A program made the translations under genes and the position numbers. Shown here in pieces: positions 56,540-64,000 of a stretch of 64,000 bases of DNA (position 1 is the first letter of the stretch; every line of letters starts with the position of its first letter). Source of the stretch: Amycolatopsis regifaucium (GTDB taxonomy: Bacteria > Actinomycetota > Actinomycetes > Mycobacteriales > Pseudonocardiaceae); contig NZ_LQCI01000045.1 in assembly GCF_001613935.1 (NCBI RefSeq), forward strand, positions 131,554 through 195,553. Reading direction: 5' to 3'. The notes below the pieces were generated by a model, which did no database searches, had not been told where the DNA came from, and worked only from the letters and a program-made list of their open reading frames with translations.

Positions 56540-57742
56540 TCACCGGTCGAGCGGGTACCGGGCACGCACCCGGAACCCGCCGTCCTCGGTGTCGGCGGTC
56601 TCGAAACTCCCACCCAGCAGTCGAGCGCGTTCGGCCAAACCGGTCAGCCCGTGCCCTCCCGAGGGCAGGGCCGCACCGGCGGTCCGGGCGCGCTCGTTGC
56701 GTATTTCGACCTTGAGCGAGCCGTGCTCACCCTGGATCCGGATGGTCGCGGTGGCGCCCGGTGCGTGCTTGTGCACGTTCGTGAGGCATTCCTGCACGGT
56801 GCGGTAGGCCGCCGCGGAAACCTGGCTGGGCAGCAGGTCGGGGATCCGCTCGACGGTGAGGTGCACGGGGACGTCCGAGCCCCGGATCAACCGGTCGAGT
56901 TCGTTGATCCCGGGCCGCGGCCCGTCGTCCTCGGAACCCGAGCGCAGCACGCTCACGAGCGAACGCAGTTCCTCGAGCGTTTTGGTGCTCAGTTTCCGGA
57001 TGACCTGCGCGGTTTCGAGCGATCGGGGATCGGTCGTCTGTGCCTGCAGCGCGCCGGCCTGCATCGCGATCAGCGTGATCTGGTGCGAAACGACGTCGTG
57101 CATCTCCCGCGCCAGCCTGGCGCGTTCCTCCGCGCGGACGGCGTCGGCGTGGAAGCGGCGCTCGCGATCGCGGCTGGCGGCGAGTTCGGAGAGCTTCTGC
57201 GAGATCTCGGTCCGCGCTCCGATGAGCAGGCCGATGGCCACCGGCATCCCGGCGACGATGACGCCGTAGATCCCGTCGAGCACGTGTTCGCGCCAGCTGA
57301 GCTCGACGAAGTCCGGCAAGGGCCACTGGACGAATCGGCAGGTGAACACGAGCGCGAACCCGGTCCAGGTCTGCCAGTGCATCTGCTTGCGGGTGGCGAG
57401 GAAGCCGAGCGCGATCATCGCGGCGAGCTGCGACCAGCCTGCCAGGAAACCGGGGACCGTGGCGATCACCGCGAGGAACGGCAGCTTGCGGCGCAAGGCG
57501 AGGCCGAGGCAGGCGGCGCCGGAGAGATAGATGGAGTACGGCTGGGCCTTCTCGGGGATCACCAGCCAGACGTCGAGCGCGGCCAGGAAGATCGCGAGCG
57601 TGTCGACGCCCAGCGCGACCAGCGCCGGACGTTTGATCTTGGCGAACGACATGACCCCGGCGGCACGGCGCATCCGGTCGGCGGCGTCCGCTCCGGAGCC
57701 GCCCACCGAGATACCTGGCATCGAGAGACCCTCTGTGCTCAT
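56540..57742 (-). CDS. orphan NarL-family sensor histidine kinase
   Basis: 400 residues. Five to six hydrophobic segments (about 38-62, 68-82, 87-117, 125-140, 155-176) form the sensor. The HisKA_3 domain has phospho-acceptor His215 in AREMHDVVSHQI, and the ATPase domain the N-box ECLTNVHKHAP and G-box GHGLTGL. No response regulator gene is adjacent on either side. ATG 57742 has GAGG about nine bases upstream; GTG 57757 is an alternative. Confidence 0.9.
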   Translation of the reverse strand: MSTEGLSMPGISVGGSGADAADRMRRAAGVMSFAKIKRPALVALGVDTLAIFLAALDVWLVIPEKAQPYSIYLSGAACLGLALRRKLPFLAVIATVPGFLAGWSQLAAMIALGFLATRKQMHWQTWTGFALVFTCRFVQWPLPDFVELSWREHVLDGIYGVIVAGMPVAIGLLIGARTEISQKLSELAASRDRERRFHADAVRAEERARLAREMHDVVSHQITLIAMQAGALQAQTTDPRSLETAQVIRKLSTKTLEELRSLVSVLRSGSEDDGPRPGINELDRLIRGSDVPVHLTVERIPDLLPSQVSAAAYRTVQECLTNVHKHAPGATATIRIQGEHGSLKVEIRNERARTAGAALPSGGHGLTGLAERARLLGGSFETADTEDGGFRVRARYPLDR

Positions 57743-57979
57743 CGCTGGCGACCTCACTCGTCTTGTGGACTTGGATGGTGAGACGTGTTCTTCGCCCGAT
57801 CGGGACGCGCAGGAACGAACAAATGTGCGGATGCTAACGGGTGGATGTACGAAGGCGGTAAGTTTCCCCCAGTCGGGCTAGCGACTGTTCGGTCACTGTC
57901 CGTTCTGCGGACAAGTGCATGAACGTTCGGTCGGTGGGTCCGGACTTTACCGTGACAGTCCCCTGACAGCGGCCTCCTC

Positions 57980-57985
57980 TAGATT
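57980..57985 (+). promoter_or_regulatory. candidate -10 of the small secreted protein gene in the 275-bp divergent spacer
   Basis: TAGATT, 32 bp before the ATG at 58018; GAAGGAG lies at 58007-58013. A good -35 at the usual distance was not found, and the rest of the 57743-58017 gap shows no gene. Confidence 0.3.
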
Positions 57986-58017
57986 TCGGTTTCCGCACCG
58001 AAGGACGAAGGAGAACA

Positions 58018-58350
58018 ATGAGGAAGTCCCTGCTCGCGCTGGCCGCCCTGCCTGTTGCCGGTGCCCTGGCCACCATCGGAGCCGGAGTCGCCTCCGCCGC
58101 CCCGGCCACGGGTACCGGGTCGGAGTCGGCAGTCCAGCTGATGGCGAACTGTGATCCGATCTGGCGCCTCGCCGACAGGGCCGGGGGGAAGTGCTATGAC
58201 ATCGCGTTCCGGGTGGGTGTCCGGTGTAAGTCGACCCGTGGCGACTGGGAGGTCTTCTTCAGCCCCTGGACGCAGAAGAACTTCAGCGCCACGGCGTTCT
58301 GCCCGGCCGGCTGGGAGTCCGTCAGCGCCGACTACGACCTGCCCGACTGA
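58018..58350 (+). CDS. small secreted four-cysteine protein
   Basis: 110 residues. Clear signal peptide (MRKSLLALAALPVAGALATI, cleavage after ASA at about 27). The mature part of about 83 residues has four cysteines (45, 59, 70, 95), which could form two disulfides, and Trp/Tyr-rich segments such as GDWEVFFSPWTQKNF. No family is recognised; it could be an inhibitor, a surface factor or an antimicrobial-like protein. ATG 58018 with GAAGGAG upstream. It ends at a family A palindrome shared with the convergent pgl operon. Confidence 0.75.
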   Translation: MRKSLLALAALPVAGALATIGAGVASAAPATGTGSESAVQLMANCDPIWRLADRAGGKCYDIAFRVGVRCKSTRGDWEVFFSPWTQKNFSATAFCPAGWESVSADYDLPD

Positions 58351-58370
58351 GTCCTGACCTGAAGCGCGTA

Positions 58371-58411
58371 AAGGGCCCCTTCCCTCGGCTCAGCCAAGGG
58401 AAGGGGCCCTT
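58371..58411. repeat. family A palindromic repeat between convergent transcription units
   Basis: 20-bp arms AAGGGCCCCTTCCCTCGGCT (58371-58390) and 58392-58411 with one mismatch around a single C, extended by GCGCG/CGCGC outside. It lies 20 bp after the secreted protein stop and 12 bp after the pgl stop, so it can act in both directions. Confidence 0.85.
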
Positions 58412-58423
58412 CCGCGCAAAGCG

Positions 58424-59203
58424 TCAGGCCGTCGGAGGCTGATAGACCTTCGTGAGCTTCGAAGCGGCGCCCCGGTCCAGCAGCCAGAGCGTGCGACGAT
58501 CGCCGCGTGCTCCCGCCACCGGGATCTGCACCTCGCCCGCACCGGCCAGCGCCAGCGCGACGGCGTCCGCCTTGGTGTCGCCGCCGGTGACCAGCCAGAC
58601 GTCCCGCGCGCGCCGGATCGCGGGCAGGGTCAGCGAGATCCGGGTCGGCGGCGGCTTCGGGCAGTTGCGCACCGCGACGACCGAACGCTCCTGCTCGTAC
58701 ACCGCCGGGCTCTCGGGGAAGATCGAGGCGGTGTGCCCCTCCCCGCCGAGGCCGAGCAGCATGATGTCGAACGACGGCACGTCACCGTGGTCCTCGGGAC
58801 GGGCGTTGGCCGCCAGGACCTCCGCGTAAGCGGCGGCCGCGGCGTCGACGTCGTCGCCGAACTCGCCGTCCGAGGGTGCCATGGCGTGCACCCGCTCCGG
58901 GTCGATCGGGACGTGGTCGAGCAGGGCCTCGCGGGCCTGCTTCTCGTTGCGCTCGTCCGAGCCGGCCGGGACGAAGCGCTCGTCGCCCCAGTAGACGTCG
59001 AGACGCGACCAGTCGATGGCGTCACGGGCACTGGACTCGCGCAGTTCCTTCAGGATCGCGATTCCGGTGCCACCGCCGGTGAGCACCACCGAAGCCGACC
59101 CCTTGGCCGCCTGGACGTCCACGATCCGGGTGACCAGCCTGGCCGCCGCGGCGGCGGCCAGGAGGTCCGGGTTCCCGTAGACGACGACCTCGGTCTTGCT
59201 CAT
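58424..59203 (-). CDS. pgl: 6-phosphogluconolactonase
   Basis: 259 residues; hydrolyses the product of Zwf. Conserved SVVLTGGGTGIAILKEL, DVYWGDERFVP and LLGLGGEGHTASIFP, the usual catalytic and phosphate-binding blocks. ATG 59203 overlaps the opcA stop (ATGA). Last gene of the tal-pgi-zwf-opcA-pgl operon, ended by a palindrome. Confidence 0.96.
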   Translation of the reverse strand: MSKTEVVVYGNPDLLAAAAAARLVTRIVDVQAAKGSASVVLTGGGTGIAILKELRESSARDAIDWSRLDVYWGDERFVPAGSDERNEKQAREALLDHVPIDPERVHAMAPSDGEFGDDVDAAAAAYAEVLAANARPEDHGDVPSFDIMLLGLGGEGHTASIFPESPAVYEQERSVVAVRNCPKPPPTRISLTLPAIRRARDVWLVTGGDTKADAVALALAGAGEVQIPVAGARGDRRTLWLLDRGAASKLTKVYQPPTA

Positions 59204-60204
59204 GACTCGCTCTTCTTCGCGGCGACCGCGGCCTTCTTCTTGGGAGCCGCCGGAGCCTTCTTCACCGGGACGGCCTTGGTGGCCGTGCCGGAGGAGATCT
59301 TCGCGAGCCCGTTCAGCGAAGCCTCGTAGACCTCGTCCGGGTCGAGCCGCCGCAGCTCCTCGATCAGGCAGTCCTTGTTGTCCCGCCGCTGCAGGGCGAT
59401 CCGCCGGGTGGGCTGGCCCGGCTGGGTCAGCGTGCCGACCCGCCCGTCCGGCCGGTGCAGCTCCACCGGGCCGGAACGCCGGTCCAGCGTCACCGAGATG
59501 ATGCCCGCGGCGCCGGTGCTCTTGACCCGCTTGACCGGCACCTTCAGGTACTCGGCCAGCCAGCCCGCGAGCAGCTCTGTCGACGGCGAGTCGGCCTCGC
59601 CGGTCACGGTCGCCCCGGTGACCTTCTCGTGCGGCGGAAGGTCCAAGGCGGACACGAGCTGTGCGCGCCAGCTGGTCAGCCGGGTCCACGCCAGGTCGGT
59701 GTCACCCTCCACATAGGACTTCGCCCTCGTGGTGAGTGCTCTTATCGGCGCCTTCTCCGCGGCGGAGTCGGTGATCCGGCGCTGGGCCAGCTCGCCGAGC
59801 GGGTCCTTGGCCGGGGCCTTCGGACCGGTGCCCGGCCACCAGGTGACGATCGGCGCGTCCGGCAGCAGCAGCGGCACGACCGCGCTCTGCCCCTGCGCGG
59901 CCAGCGGGCCGTAGAGCCGCAGGACGATGACCTCGCTCGCGCCGGCGTCGCCGCCGACCCGGATCTGGCCGTCGATCCGCGGTGCCGCGGTCCGCGCGCC
60001 CTTGGCCACCACGATCACCCGGGAGGGGTGCTCCCGGCTGGCTTCGTTGGCGGCTTCGATCGCCTCTTCGAGCCTGTCGTCGTCATCGGCCACGATGACG
60101 AGGGTCAGCACCCGGCCGAGCGCCACCTGCCCGCCCTGTTCGCGGATCTCGACGAGTTTCTTGTTCAGCTGCGACGTCGTGGTCGACGGCAGGTCGATGA
60201 TCAC
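59200..60204 (-). CDS. opcA: glucose-6-phosphate dehydrogenase assembly/regulatory protein OpcA
   Basis: 334 residues. OpcA is needed for full G6PDH activity in cyanobacteria and actinobacteria. Conserved blocks: TSQLNKKLVEIREQGGQVAL, VLRLYGPLAAQGQSAVVPLL, PDAPIVTWWPGTGP and WTRLTSWRAQL. The last about 35 residues form an Ala/Lys/Pro-rich tail (TKAVPVKKAPAAPKKKAAVA) that is unlike the rest and resembles basic DNA- or polyanion-binding tails. GTG 60204 overlaps the zwf stop; the 20-residue extension lies in zwf. Confidence 0.94.
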   Translation of the reverse strand: MIIDLPSTTTSQLNKKLVEIREQGGQVALGRVLTLVIVADDDDRLEEAIEAANEASREHPSRVIVVAKGARTAAPRIDGQIRVGGDAGASEVIVLRLYGPLAAQGQSAVVPLLLPDAPIVTWWPGTGPKAPAKDPLGELAQRRITDSAAEKAPIRALTTRAKSYVEGDTDLAWTRLTSWRAQLVSALDLPPHEKVTGATVTGEADSPSTELLAGWLAEYLKVPVKRVKSTGAAGIISVTLDRRSGPVELHRPDGRVGTLTQPGQPTRRIALQRRDNKDCLIEELRRLDPDEVYEASLNGLAKISSGTATKAVPVKKAPAAPKKKAAVAAKKSES

Positions 60205-61730
60205 GGACGCCTCCAGTTCCGGCCGGTACGCTCCAGCATTTCGTCCGCGGACGGCGGGCCCCACGAACCCGGCGGGTACTGCTCGGGCGCGCCCTTCTTG
60301 GCCCAGGCGTCGAGGATCGGGTCCAGGATCTCCCAGGACAGCTCGACCTCTTCGTTCACCGGGAACAGCGACGGCTCGCCGAGCAGCACGTCCAGGATCA
60401 GCCGCTCGTAGGCCTCCGGCGAGGACTCGGTGAACGCGTGCCCGTAGCCGAAGTCCATGGTGACGTCGCGGACCTCCATCGTGGTCCCCGGCACCTTCGA
60501 CCCGAACCGCAGCGTGATGCCCTCGTCGGGCTGCACCCGGATCACCAGCGCGTTCTGGCCCAGTTCCTCGGTCGAGGTCGAGTCGAACGGCAGATGCGGC
60601 GCCCGTTTGAACACCACGGCGATCTCGGTGACCCGGCGGCCCAGCCGCTTGCCCGTCCGCAGGTAGAACGGCACACCCGCCCAGCGGCGGTTCTGCACCT
60701 CGAGGGTCACCGCGGCGTAGGTCTCGGTCGTCGAGTCCTTCGCGAAGCCCCCTTCCTGCAACAGACCCGGCACCTTCATGCCGCCCTGCCAGCCGCCCGC
60801 GTACTGGCCGCGCGCGGTCGTCTCTTCGAACGGTCCCACGGGCTTCGTCGCCGAAAGGACCTTGACCTTCTCGGCCCGCAGCGCGCGCGGCGCGAACGAG
60901 ACGGGCTCCTCCATCGCGGTCAGCGCGAGGAGTTGCAGCAGGTGGTTCTGGATGACGTCACGGGCGGCGCCGATACCGTCGTAGTACCCCGCGCGGCCGC
61001 CGAGGCCGATGTCCTCGGCCATGGTGATCTGCACGTGGTCCACGTAGTTGGCGTTCCAGATCGGCTCGAACAGCTGGTTCGCGAACCGCAGCGCCAGCAG
61101 GTTCTGCACCGTCTCCTTGCCGAGGTAGTGGTCGATGCGGAACACCGACTCCTCGGGGAAGACGTCGTTCACGATCTCGTTGAGCTCCTTGGCGCTCTTG
61201 AGGTCGCGGCCGAACGGCTTCTCGATGACGACGCGGCGCCAGGTCTCCTCGCTCGCGTCGGCGAGGCCGGAGCGGGCGAGCTGCTTGGTCACCACCGGGA
61301 ACGCGCCCGGCGGGATCGACAGGTAGAACGCGGTGTTGCCACCGGTGCCGCGTTCGGCGTCGAGGTCCTTGACCGTCTGCGCGAGCTTGTCGAAGGCCTC
61401 GTCGTCGTCGAAGGTGCCCTGCACGAAACGGATGCCTTCGGCGAGCCGGTTCCACACCGACTCCTTGAACGGCGTCCGCGCGTGCTCCTTGACCGAATCG
61501 TGCACGAGCTCGCCGAAGTCCTGGTGCTCCCAGTCCCGGCGGGCGAAGCCCACCAGGGAGAACCCGGCAGGCAGCAGCCCGCGGTGGGCGAGGTCGTAGA
61601 TCGCCGGCATCAGCTTCTTGCGGGCGAGGTCACCGGTGACGCCGAAGATCACCAGGCTGGACGGCCCGGCGATGCGCGGCAGCCGCTTGTCGCGCGGATC
61701 GCGCAGGGGGTTGTTCCAGGCACGGGTCAC
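60201..61730 (-). CDS. zwf: glucose-6-phosphate 1-dehydrogenase
   Basis: 509 residues; first oxidative step of the pentose-phosphate pathway. Nucleotide-binding IFGVTGDLARKKL (28-40) and active-site RIDHYLGKE (198-206) with His201. Length and ending are typical. GTG 61730 overlaps the pgi stop, and the end overlaps opcA, giving fixed stoichiometry with its activator. Confidence 0.98.
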   Translation of the reverse strand: MTRAWNNPLRDPRDKRLPRIAGPSSLVIFGVTGDLARKKLMPAIYDLAHRGLLPAGFSLVGFARRDWEHQDFGELVHDSVKEHARTPFKESVWNRLAEGIRFVQGTFDDDEAFDKLAQTVKDLDAERGTGGNTAFYLSIPPGAFPVVTKQLARSGLADASEETWRRVVIEKPFGRDLKSAKELNEIVNDVFPEESVFRIDHYLGKETVQNLLALRFANQLFEPIWNANYVDHVQITMAEDIGLGGRAGYYDGIGAARDVIQNHLLQLLALTAMEEPVSFAPRALRAEKVKVLSATKPVGPFEETTARGQYAGGWQGGMKVPGLLQEGGFAKDSTTETYAAVTLEVQNRRWAGVPFYLRTGKRLGRRVTEIAVVFKRAPHLPFDSTSTEELGQNALVIRVQPDEGITLRFGSKVPGTTMEVRDVTMDFGYGHAFTESSPEAYERLILDVLLGEPSLFPVNEEVELSWEILDPILDAWAKKGAPEQYPPGSWGPPSADEMLERTGRNWRRP

Positions 61731-63346
61731 TCGCCTGCCTCCTGTACCGCGCGGACCAGTTCGGCCAGGCCGGCGGCCCGGTCGGTGAGGTGCAGGCGCA
61801 GGACCGGACGGCCGTGCTCGGCGAGCACCTGGCCGTCACCGAGCGCCTGCGCGTGCTGCAGCACCCCGAGGGTGTACGGCCGGTCCGGTACGTCGAGATC
61901 CTGCTCGACGGCGCCGGTGAGCTGCAGGAAGACACCGTTCTGATGCCCGCCCTTGTGGTACTGCCCGGTGGAGTGCAGGAACCGCGGGCCCCAGCCGAAC
62001 GTGGTCTGCCGTCCGGTCCGCTTGGCGATTTCGCCGCGCAGGAGGGCCGTCGACGCGTCGTCGAGCCGGTCGAGGTAGGCCTGTACCGCGATGTACCCGG
62101 TTTCCGGGGCGGAGTCGAAGAAAGCCCGCAGGATGTCCGCGAGCTTCCCGTCGGTGGCCACGCCCGCCGAACCGAACACCTGGACCGCGCCGTCCACGGT
62201 GGACGGCTCTTCGCCGCCCTTGAGCGCGTCCGGGTTGTCGAGCAGGGACCGCGCGGCCTTCTTGGCGGCCTCGACGTCGGGCTGGTCGAACGGGTTGATC
62301 CCGAGCAGCCTGCCGACGAGCGCGGTGGCGAACTCCCACAGCAGCATCTGGGCGCCGAGCGGGCCGGTGACCGCGATCTTCGCCGCGCCTCCGGCCTGGC
62401 CCACCGCCACCGGGGTGGCGTCGGACTTCGCGTCGGCGAAACCGGGGGAGTCCGGGCCCTCGACGGCGACCGGCAGGAGACCGGTGCCCTGTTTGCCGGT
62501 GGACTCGGCGATCAGCTGCTCCGCCCAGTCGGCGAAGCCCTTGATACCCGAACCGGTGTCGGCGATGACGACCTTTTCCGCGCCGTCCTCGTGCGCCGCC
62601 GCCCACGCCGCGGCCAGCTTCACCGCGGGGTTGTCGGTCGAATCGGCCGCCAGCGTCTCGGCGACCGAAGCGGCCTGGTCGAGCAAGCGGGCGATGTCCG
62701 CGCCGGCGAGCCCGGCCGGGACGAGACCGAACGCGGTCAGCGCCGAGTAGCGGCCGCCGACGTCCGGGTCGGCGAGGAAGACCTTGCGGTAACCCTCCTT
62801 TTCGGACAGGTCCGCGAACGGGGAGCCGGGGTCGGTGACGACCACGATCCGCCGGGCCGCGTCGATGCCCGCGTCGGCGAAGGCCTTCGCGAAGATCCGC
62901 CGGTGGCTGTCGGTTTCGACGGTGCCGCCCGATTTGGAGGACACGACGATCACCGTCCGCTCCAGGTCACCGGCGAGAGCGTCGGCGACCTGGCCAGGGT
63001 CGGTGGTGTCGAGGACGGTCAGCGCGACCCCCTCGGTCGCGGCGATCACCTCGGGTGCCAGCGACGAACCGCCCATGCCGGCGAGGACGACGCGGTCGAC
63101 ACCCTCAGAGCGCAGGTCGGTCCGCAGTGCCTCGATCTCGCCGATCAACGGCCGCGAGGACTTGTGCAGCGTCGTCCACGAGAGACGGATCGACGCTTCG
63201 GACTCGGCTTCGGGACCCCACAGTGTGGCGTCCTTGGACGCCAATTTCGATGCGACCTGGTCGGCGACAAGCCGCTCCGCGAACGGAGCGGCTTTGCCGG
63301 CCAGGGCGGCGTCGACGATTTCGACGCCGGTCGTTTCCCCTGCCAT
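61727..63346 (-). CDS. pgi: glucose-6-phosphate isomerase
   Basis: 539 residues. Two SIS sugar-phosphate domains are visible: VVLAGMGGSSLAPEVIAAT with VIVVSSKSGGTVETDSH (about 88-150), then VIADTGSGIKGFADWAEQLI. The C-terminal part has FLHSTGQYHKGGHQNGVFLQ, holding the catalytic His/Glu-type region of actinobacterial Pgi. It differs from the classical enteric Pgi, as is usual for the copy placed between tal and zwf. ATG 63346, nine bases after the tal stop. Confidence 0.9.
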   Translation of the reverse strand: MAGETTGVEIVDAALAGKAAPFAERLVADQVASKLASKDATLWGPEAESEASIRLSWTTLHKSSRPLIGEIEALRTDLRSEGVDRVVLAGMGGSSLAPEVIAATEGVALTVLDTTDPGQVADALAGDLERTVIVVSSKSGGTVETDSHRRIFAKAFADAGIDAARRIVVVTDPGSPFADLSEKEGYRKVFLADPDVGGRYSALTAFGLVPAGLAGADIARLLDQAASVAETLAADSTDNPAVKLAAAWAAAHEDGAEKVVIADTGSGIKGFADWAEQLIAESTGKQGTGLLPVAVEGPDSPGFADAKSDATPVAVGQAGGAAKIAVTGPLGAQMLLWEFATALVGRLLGINPFDQPDVEAAKKAARSLLDNPDALKGGEEPSTVDGAVQVFGSAGVATDGKLADILRAFFDSAPETGYIAVQAYLDRLDDASTALLRGEIAKRTGRQTTFGWGPRFLHSTGQYHKGGHQNGVFLQLTGAVEQDLDVPDRPYTLGVLQHAQALGDGQVLAEHGRPVLRLHLTDRAAGLAELVRAVQEAGE

Positions 63347-63355
63347 GGTCGGTGA

Positions 63356-64000
63356 TCAGTCCTTTGCCTTTTCGAGCTGTCCGTTGACGGTCTCGAGAAG
63401 CTCGGTCCACGACTTCTCGAACTTCTCGACGCCCTCGTTTTCGAGGGTCAGGAAGACGTCGGTGATGTCGATGCCGACAGCGCTCAGCTTGTCGAAGACG
63501 GCCTGCGCGTCGGCGCCCTTGCCGGTCACCGTGTCACCGGTGACCTCGGCGTGGTCCGCGGCCGCGTCGAGGGTCTTCTCCGGCATCGTGTTGACCGTGT
63601 CCTTGACGACGAGCTGGTCCACATAGCGGGTGTCGGAGTACTGCGGGTCCTTCACCCCGGTGGAGGCCCACAGCGGACGCTGCGGGTTCGCTCCCGCCTC
63701 GGCGAGCGCCTTCCAGCGATCCGAAGCGAAGAGCTCCTCGAACGCCGCGTAGGCGAGCCGCGCGTTGGCGATGGCGGCTTCACCGCGCAGCGCCTTGGCC
63801 TCGTCGGTGCCGATGGCGTCGAGCCGCTTGTCGATCTCGGTGTCCACACGGGACACGAAGAACGACGCGACCGAGTGGATGCCCTTGAGGTCGTGGCCGT
63901 TGGCCTTGGCCTGCTCCAGCCCGGCGAAGTAGGCCTCGATGACCGCCCGGTACCGCTCCACCGAGAAGATCAGCGTGACGTTGACGCTGATGCCCTCGGC
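63356..64000 (-). CDS. tal: transaldolase (partial, 5' end outside the window)
   Basis: The C-terminal 214 residues are present, from [20 protein letters not shown] through [18 protein letters not shown] and [17 protein letters not shown] to the stop at 63356. These are the standard transaldolase blocks. The Schiff-base lysine strand lies upstream, beyond position 64000. It leads into pgi with a 9-bp gap, consistent with the conserved tkt-tal-pgi-zwf-opcA-pgl order. Confidence 0.95.
   Translation of the reverse strand, partial: AEGISVNVTLIFSVERYRAVIEAYFAGLEQAKANGHDLKGIHSVASFFVSRVDTEIDKRLDAIGTDEAKALRGEAAIANARLAYAAFEELFASDRWKALAEAGANPQRPLWASTGVKDPQYSDTRYVDQLVVKDTVNTMPEKTLDAAADHAEVTGDTVTGKGADAQAVFDKLSAVGIDITDVFLTLENEGVEKFEKSWTELLETVNGQLEKAKD

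Overview
The window is high-GC DNA with many GTG and TTG starts, frequent 1-4 bp stop/start overlaps (GTGA, ATGA, TGATG) and actinobacterial marker genes (mihF, rbpA, whiA, opcA, an F420-type PPOX enzyme, long-type pyrF). Gene order matches the actinobacterial chromosome core. Two families of intergenic palindromes (arms starting ATGAAAGGCCCC, and a core TTTAGTCCTCTGAA) look like those I associate with Pseudonocardiaceae, most likely Amycolatopsis; that genus call is inference. No tRNA, rRNA, CRISPR array, insertion sequence or prophage was seen.

Layout. 1-7.97 kb: a nucleotide and basal-machinery operon (end of a membrane protein, carA, carB, pyrF, mihF, gmk, rpoZ, coaBC). 8.0-11.5 kb: metK and a degenerate priA. 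11.5-14.9 kb: a divergent pair of secreted enzymes, a pyroglutamyl-peptidase-like protein with the catalytic Cys replaced by Ser, and gamma-glutamyltransferase. 15.0-17.9 kb: fmt (behind a tiny leader ORF), rsmB and a stand-alone flavoprotein. 17.9-21.0 kb: a secreted serine hydrolase and a NarL-type two-component pair. 21.1-24.8 kb: rpe and riboflavin genes ribE, ribBA, ribH without ribD. 25.0-31.7 kb: xth, a secreted trypsin-like protease, then uvrC-rapZ-yvcK-whiA.

31.7-52.6 kb is an accessory block placed between whiA and gap. It holds a decayed glycosyltransferase/prenyltransferase-like locus; a 988-residue caspase-STAND-FHA-TPR protein divergent from an alpha/beta hydrolase; a sterol-desaturase-type hydroxylase with a divergent TetR repressor and two palindromic operators; a NUDIX hydrolase; a sugar dehydrogenase fused to a PEBP domain; a PPOX enzyme; a three-gene SMC/MukB-like operon without a nuclease subunit; a VapBC-type toxin-antitoxin pair; a DUF1963 protein and an HTH_42 protein. 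The caspase/hydrolase pair and the SMC operon are the best candidates for undescribed conflict or genome-maintenance systems.

52.7-64 kb returns to core metabolism: gap-pgk-tpiA-secG-rbpA on the plus strand, an orphan histidine kinase, a small secreted cysteine protein, and the pentose-phosphate operon tal-pgi-zwf-opcA-pgl on the minus strand.

Two features recur. Many monocistronic genes have a TANNNT -10 hexamer only 6-8 nt upstream of the start codon and no Shine-Dalgarno sequence, implying leaderless transcripts. Nearly every transcription unit in the metK-to-pgl interval that ends in a visible hairpin ends in one of the palindromic repeats, within about 25 bp of the stop codon.
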